Origin: Streptomyces griseoflavus
GTDB lineage: Bacteria; Actinomycetota; Actinomycetes; Streptomycetales; Streptomycetaceae
Direction: 5' to 3'
Assembly (NCBI RefSeq): GCF_014649995.1
Contig: NZ_BMUC01000020.1
Span: 18,170 to 82,169 of the forward strand
Length of the DNA: 64,000 nt
The notes under the pieces were generated by a model. That model was given only the letters and a program-made list of their open reading frames with translations. It did no database searches and had not been told where the DNA came from. Below, one piece after another: positions 62,223-64,000 of this stretch; the first letter of the stretch is position 1, and each line of letters starts with the position of its first letter. A program made the translations under genes and the position numbers.

Positions 62223-62621
62223 TCAGTTTCGTTCGGACGACTTGATCGCGACGAGTTCGACCTCGAAGCCGTCGTCGTTTTCCAGGTAGGCGGCATAGTG
62301 CCGTCTGCCGCCGGCGTATGGATGCCGCTCGGGGAACATCAGATGCCAGCCGTGCTGAACGGCCCTGGCAGCCAACTTCTCCAAGATGGCGGCGTCTTCG
62401 ACATGGAAGGCCAGGTGGTTCAGTCCTGGTCGGCAGCGGTCGTGCTGTTCGGCGGTGAGAGCCGGGGACTGCTCGATGACCAGGTAGGTCGGCCCGAGCC
62501 GCCAACTGCGGCCGCCGTCCCAGCTCTGGAAGAGGGCGTAATCCAGCGCCTCCAGCAGCCAACCGAGCGAGGCGAGCGCGCGGTCAAGGTCCGGCACCCA
62601 TAGCTCGGCGTGATGCAGCAT
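62223..62621 (-). CDS. VOC-family (glyoxalase-like) protein (132 aa)
   Basis: The product has the paired beta-alpha-beta-beta-beta layout of VOC proteins: MLHHAELWVPDLDRALASLG (first His metal ligand), WRLGPTYLVIEQSPAL, GLNHLAFHVEDAAILEKLAA (second His) and DGFEVELVAIK (Glu ligand). The ligands H..H..E fit a divalent-metal enzyme or binding protein; the substrate is unknown. Its ATG is only 17 bases from the end of the IS256 transposase, so the insertion has probably replaced the native promoter. Confidence 0.8.
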   Translation of the reverse strand: MLHHAELWVPDLDRALASLGWLLEALDYALFQSWDGGRSWRLGPTYLVIEQSPALTAEQHDRCRPGLNHLAFHVEDAAILEKLAARAVQHGWHLMFPERHPYAGGRRHYAAYLENDDGFEVELVAIKSSERN

Positions 62622-62637
62622 GCCGTCGTCGGCCGGC

Positions 62638-63890
62638 TCATGCTGCTACTGCCTCGGGACGTTCGACGAGGTGGCCGCGTTCGAAGCGAGCTCCGGCTCG
62701 CACGAGCGCCACGAGGTGGGGTGCGTTGACCGCGCGCCAGCGGGCCTGGGCGGACTCGACGAGCTTGAAGACCATGGCGAGTGCGGCGGCCGCGCTGCCA
62801 GCGCCCTTGGTGACCTTGGTTCTGAGCCGTACCGTCGCGAAGGTCGATTCGATGGGATTGGTCGTGCGCAGGTGAACCCAGTGCTCGGCCGGGAAGTCGT
62901 AGAACGCGAGCAGTTCGTCGACGTCGTCGGTGATCTTCTTGACGGCCTTGGGCCACTTCGCGCCGTATGCCTTCTCGAACGCGGCGACGGCCATGACCGC
63001 GTGCTCGCGGTCCTCGGCGCCTGTGATGTCCTGGAGGGCCTTGCGTGCGCTGGGCTGGGCCGACTTCGGCAGGGCGTTGAGCACGTTGGCGGTTTTGTGC
63101 ACCCAGCACCGCTGGTGGCGGGTGGCGGGGAACACCTCCGCCAGGGCCTTCCAGGAACCGAGCGCACCGTCGCCGACCGCGAGGACAGGGGCTCGCATGC
63201 CGCGCCGGGCGCAGTCGCGCAGCAGGTCCGCCCAGGACTCGGCGGACTCGCGGTAGCCGTCGGCCATCGCGATCAGCTCTTTGGTGCCGTCGGCCCGCAC
63301 ACCCATGACAACCAGGACGCAGGACTTGGCCTCGCTCAGGCGAATGCGCAGGTGGATGCCGTCGGCCCACACGTAGACATAGTCCGTGGCGGACAGATCG
63401 CGCTCGCCGAAGGCTTTGTGGTCGGCCTGCCACTGCCCGGTCAGCCGCGTGACCGTCGCGGGCGAGAGCCCGGCGGAGGAGCCGAGGAACTGCTCGAGCG
63501 CAGGCACGAAATCGCCCGAGGACAGGCCGTGCAGGTAGAGCAGCGGCAGCACCTCGCTGATCTTCGGGGACTTCCTGGCCCAGGGCGGCAGGATCGCCGA
63601 GGAGAAACGCTTACGCTCCCCGGTGGCCTCGTCGACGCGCTTGTCGTTCACGCGCGGAGCCCTGACCTCGACGCTCCCCGCCGCAGTGGTGACTTTCCGC
63701 GGCTGGTGGTAGCCGTTGCGCACCACCAGACGGCGCCCGTCATCACCCCGCTGATCGGCCAACCCCGCTATATAGCGTTGACTTCGGCCTCCAGCGCGGC
63801 GGCCAGCATCCGCCGCGCGCCCTCACGAACGATCTCATCGATCAGGGAGCCGTTCGGGGTACTGCCATCTGCATTGACTACGCTGAGCAC
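62638..63890 (-). pseudogene. Frameshifted IS256-family transposase
   Basis: GTG 63890 starts the family N-terminus (LIDEIVREGARRMLAAALEA). The frame runs into TAG at about 63771 through a one-base loss, while the rest from 63762 is an uninterrupted transposase: VRNGYHQPRKVTTAAGSVEV, SPATVTRLTGQW, YVYVWADGIHLRIR (first Asp), LAVGDGALGSWKALAEVFPA (second Asp), QRCWVHKTANVLNALPKS and HLRTTNPIESTFATVRLRT (Glu). It covers nearly the full gene of about 415 codons. If the shift is a sequencing error, the element is intact. Confidence 0.85.
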
Positions 63891-64000
63891 GGGCGTGCCT
63901 TCCCGGCCGACGTTCGCTGCGTCGGCCTACTCGGTGACCTTCAATCGATCACTCGGGAAGGTACGCCCTTCGAGCGCTCCCCGAGCACCGATCCACAGGT

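Overview
The window looks like accessory DNA from a Streptomyces-type actinomycete. Base composition is very GC-rich, most reading frames have G or C in third codon positions, GTG starts with 4-base ATGA/GTGA overlaps are common, and the protein families are ones typical of Streptomyces (LTD-domain secreted proteins, DUF6233, DUF6207, DUF4291, DUF6247, ALF-repeat and RHS polymorphic toxins, XRE/TPR regulators). I see no rRNA, no convincing tRNA, no replication origin and no core metabolic operon. Broken genes, transposon remnants, toxin-immunity pairs and small orphan operons dominate, as in a subtelomeric arm, genomic island or large plasmid.

Layout. 0-16 kb: decayed genes (sensor kinase, UvrD-type helicase, DNA ligase, DUF6233, DUF4291, GNAT) among intact ones: a LysE exporter, a MerR-PP2C fusion, a MazEF-like toxin-antitoxin pair, and a set of secreted proteins. 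The secreted set holds three generations of a DUF1524-type HNH nuclease, two LTD-domain proteins and an I36 inhibitor. 16.5-20.8 kb: a 1392-residue secreted polymorphic toxin with ALF repeats, an Ala-rich helical stalk, a HINT domain and an SCP1.201/DddA-like deaminase tip, with no visible adjacent immunity gene. 21-28.3 kb: a secreted S1-like protein with all three catalytic positions replaced, two divergent PIN-domain genes (one frameshifted) and a RelE-like/DUF6247 toxin-antitoxin pair. 28.9-31.4 kb: an unrecognised two-gene operon, in codon usage less GC-biased than its neighbours, whose second product carries a PD-(D/E)XK nuclease motif; this is the best candidate for an undescribed defence system. 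31.5-32.6 kb: remains of a Tn554-like recombinase module. 32.7-37.3 kb: a two-gene operon with a giant alpha-solenoid protein whose start is missing; it meets, head to head, an RHS toxin gene (37.3-40.5 kb) whose start is also missing.

41.1-44.5 kb: an IS21-family element whose 11-bp inverted repeats enclose a HIT hydrolase and a zinc-ribbon gene besides istA/istB. 45-49.4 kb: a putative RiPP cluster made of a divergent TPR regulator, two small proteins, a 39-residue Gly-rich precursor-like peptide, an asparagine-synthetase-like enzyme lacking the glutaminase Cys, and a coupled methyltransferase. 49.5-54.5 kb: a displaced toxin-tip/immunity cassette, a frameshifted IS630, a zeta toxin cut off by it with its antitoxin left intact, an endonuclease VII-like gene and an RHS 3' fragment. 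54.5-57.1 kb: a 5'-truncated IS21 and a frameshifted immunity-like gene. 57.27-57.67 kb: an orphan type I-E CRISPR array (7 repeats, 6 spacers of 32 nt) with no cas genes in view. 57.8-64 kb: a membrane protein, a zinc-ribbon/HTH protein, small conserved genes, a VOC protein and a frameshifted IS256 transposase.

Functionally, most recognisable genes serve conflict (polymorphic toxins, toxin-antitoxin pairs, CRISPR, candidate restriction-type operon), DNA mobility, or secretion. All assignments come from reading translated frames; no database search was run.
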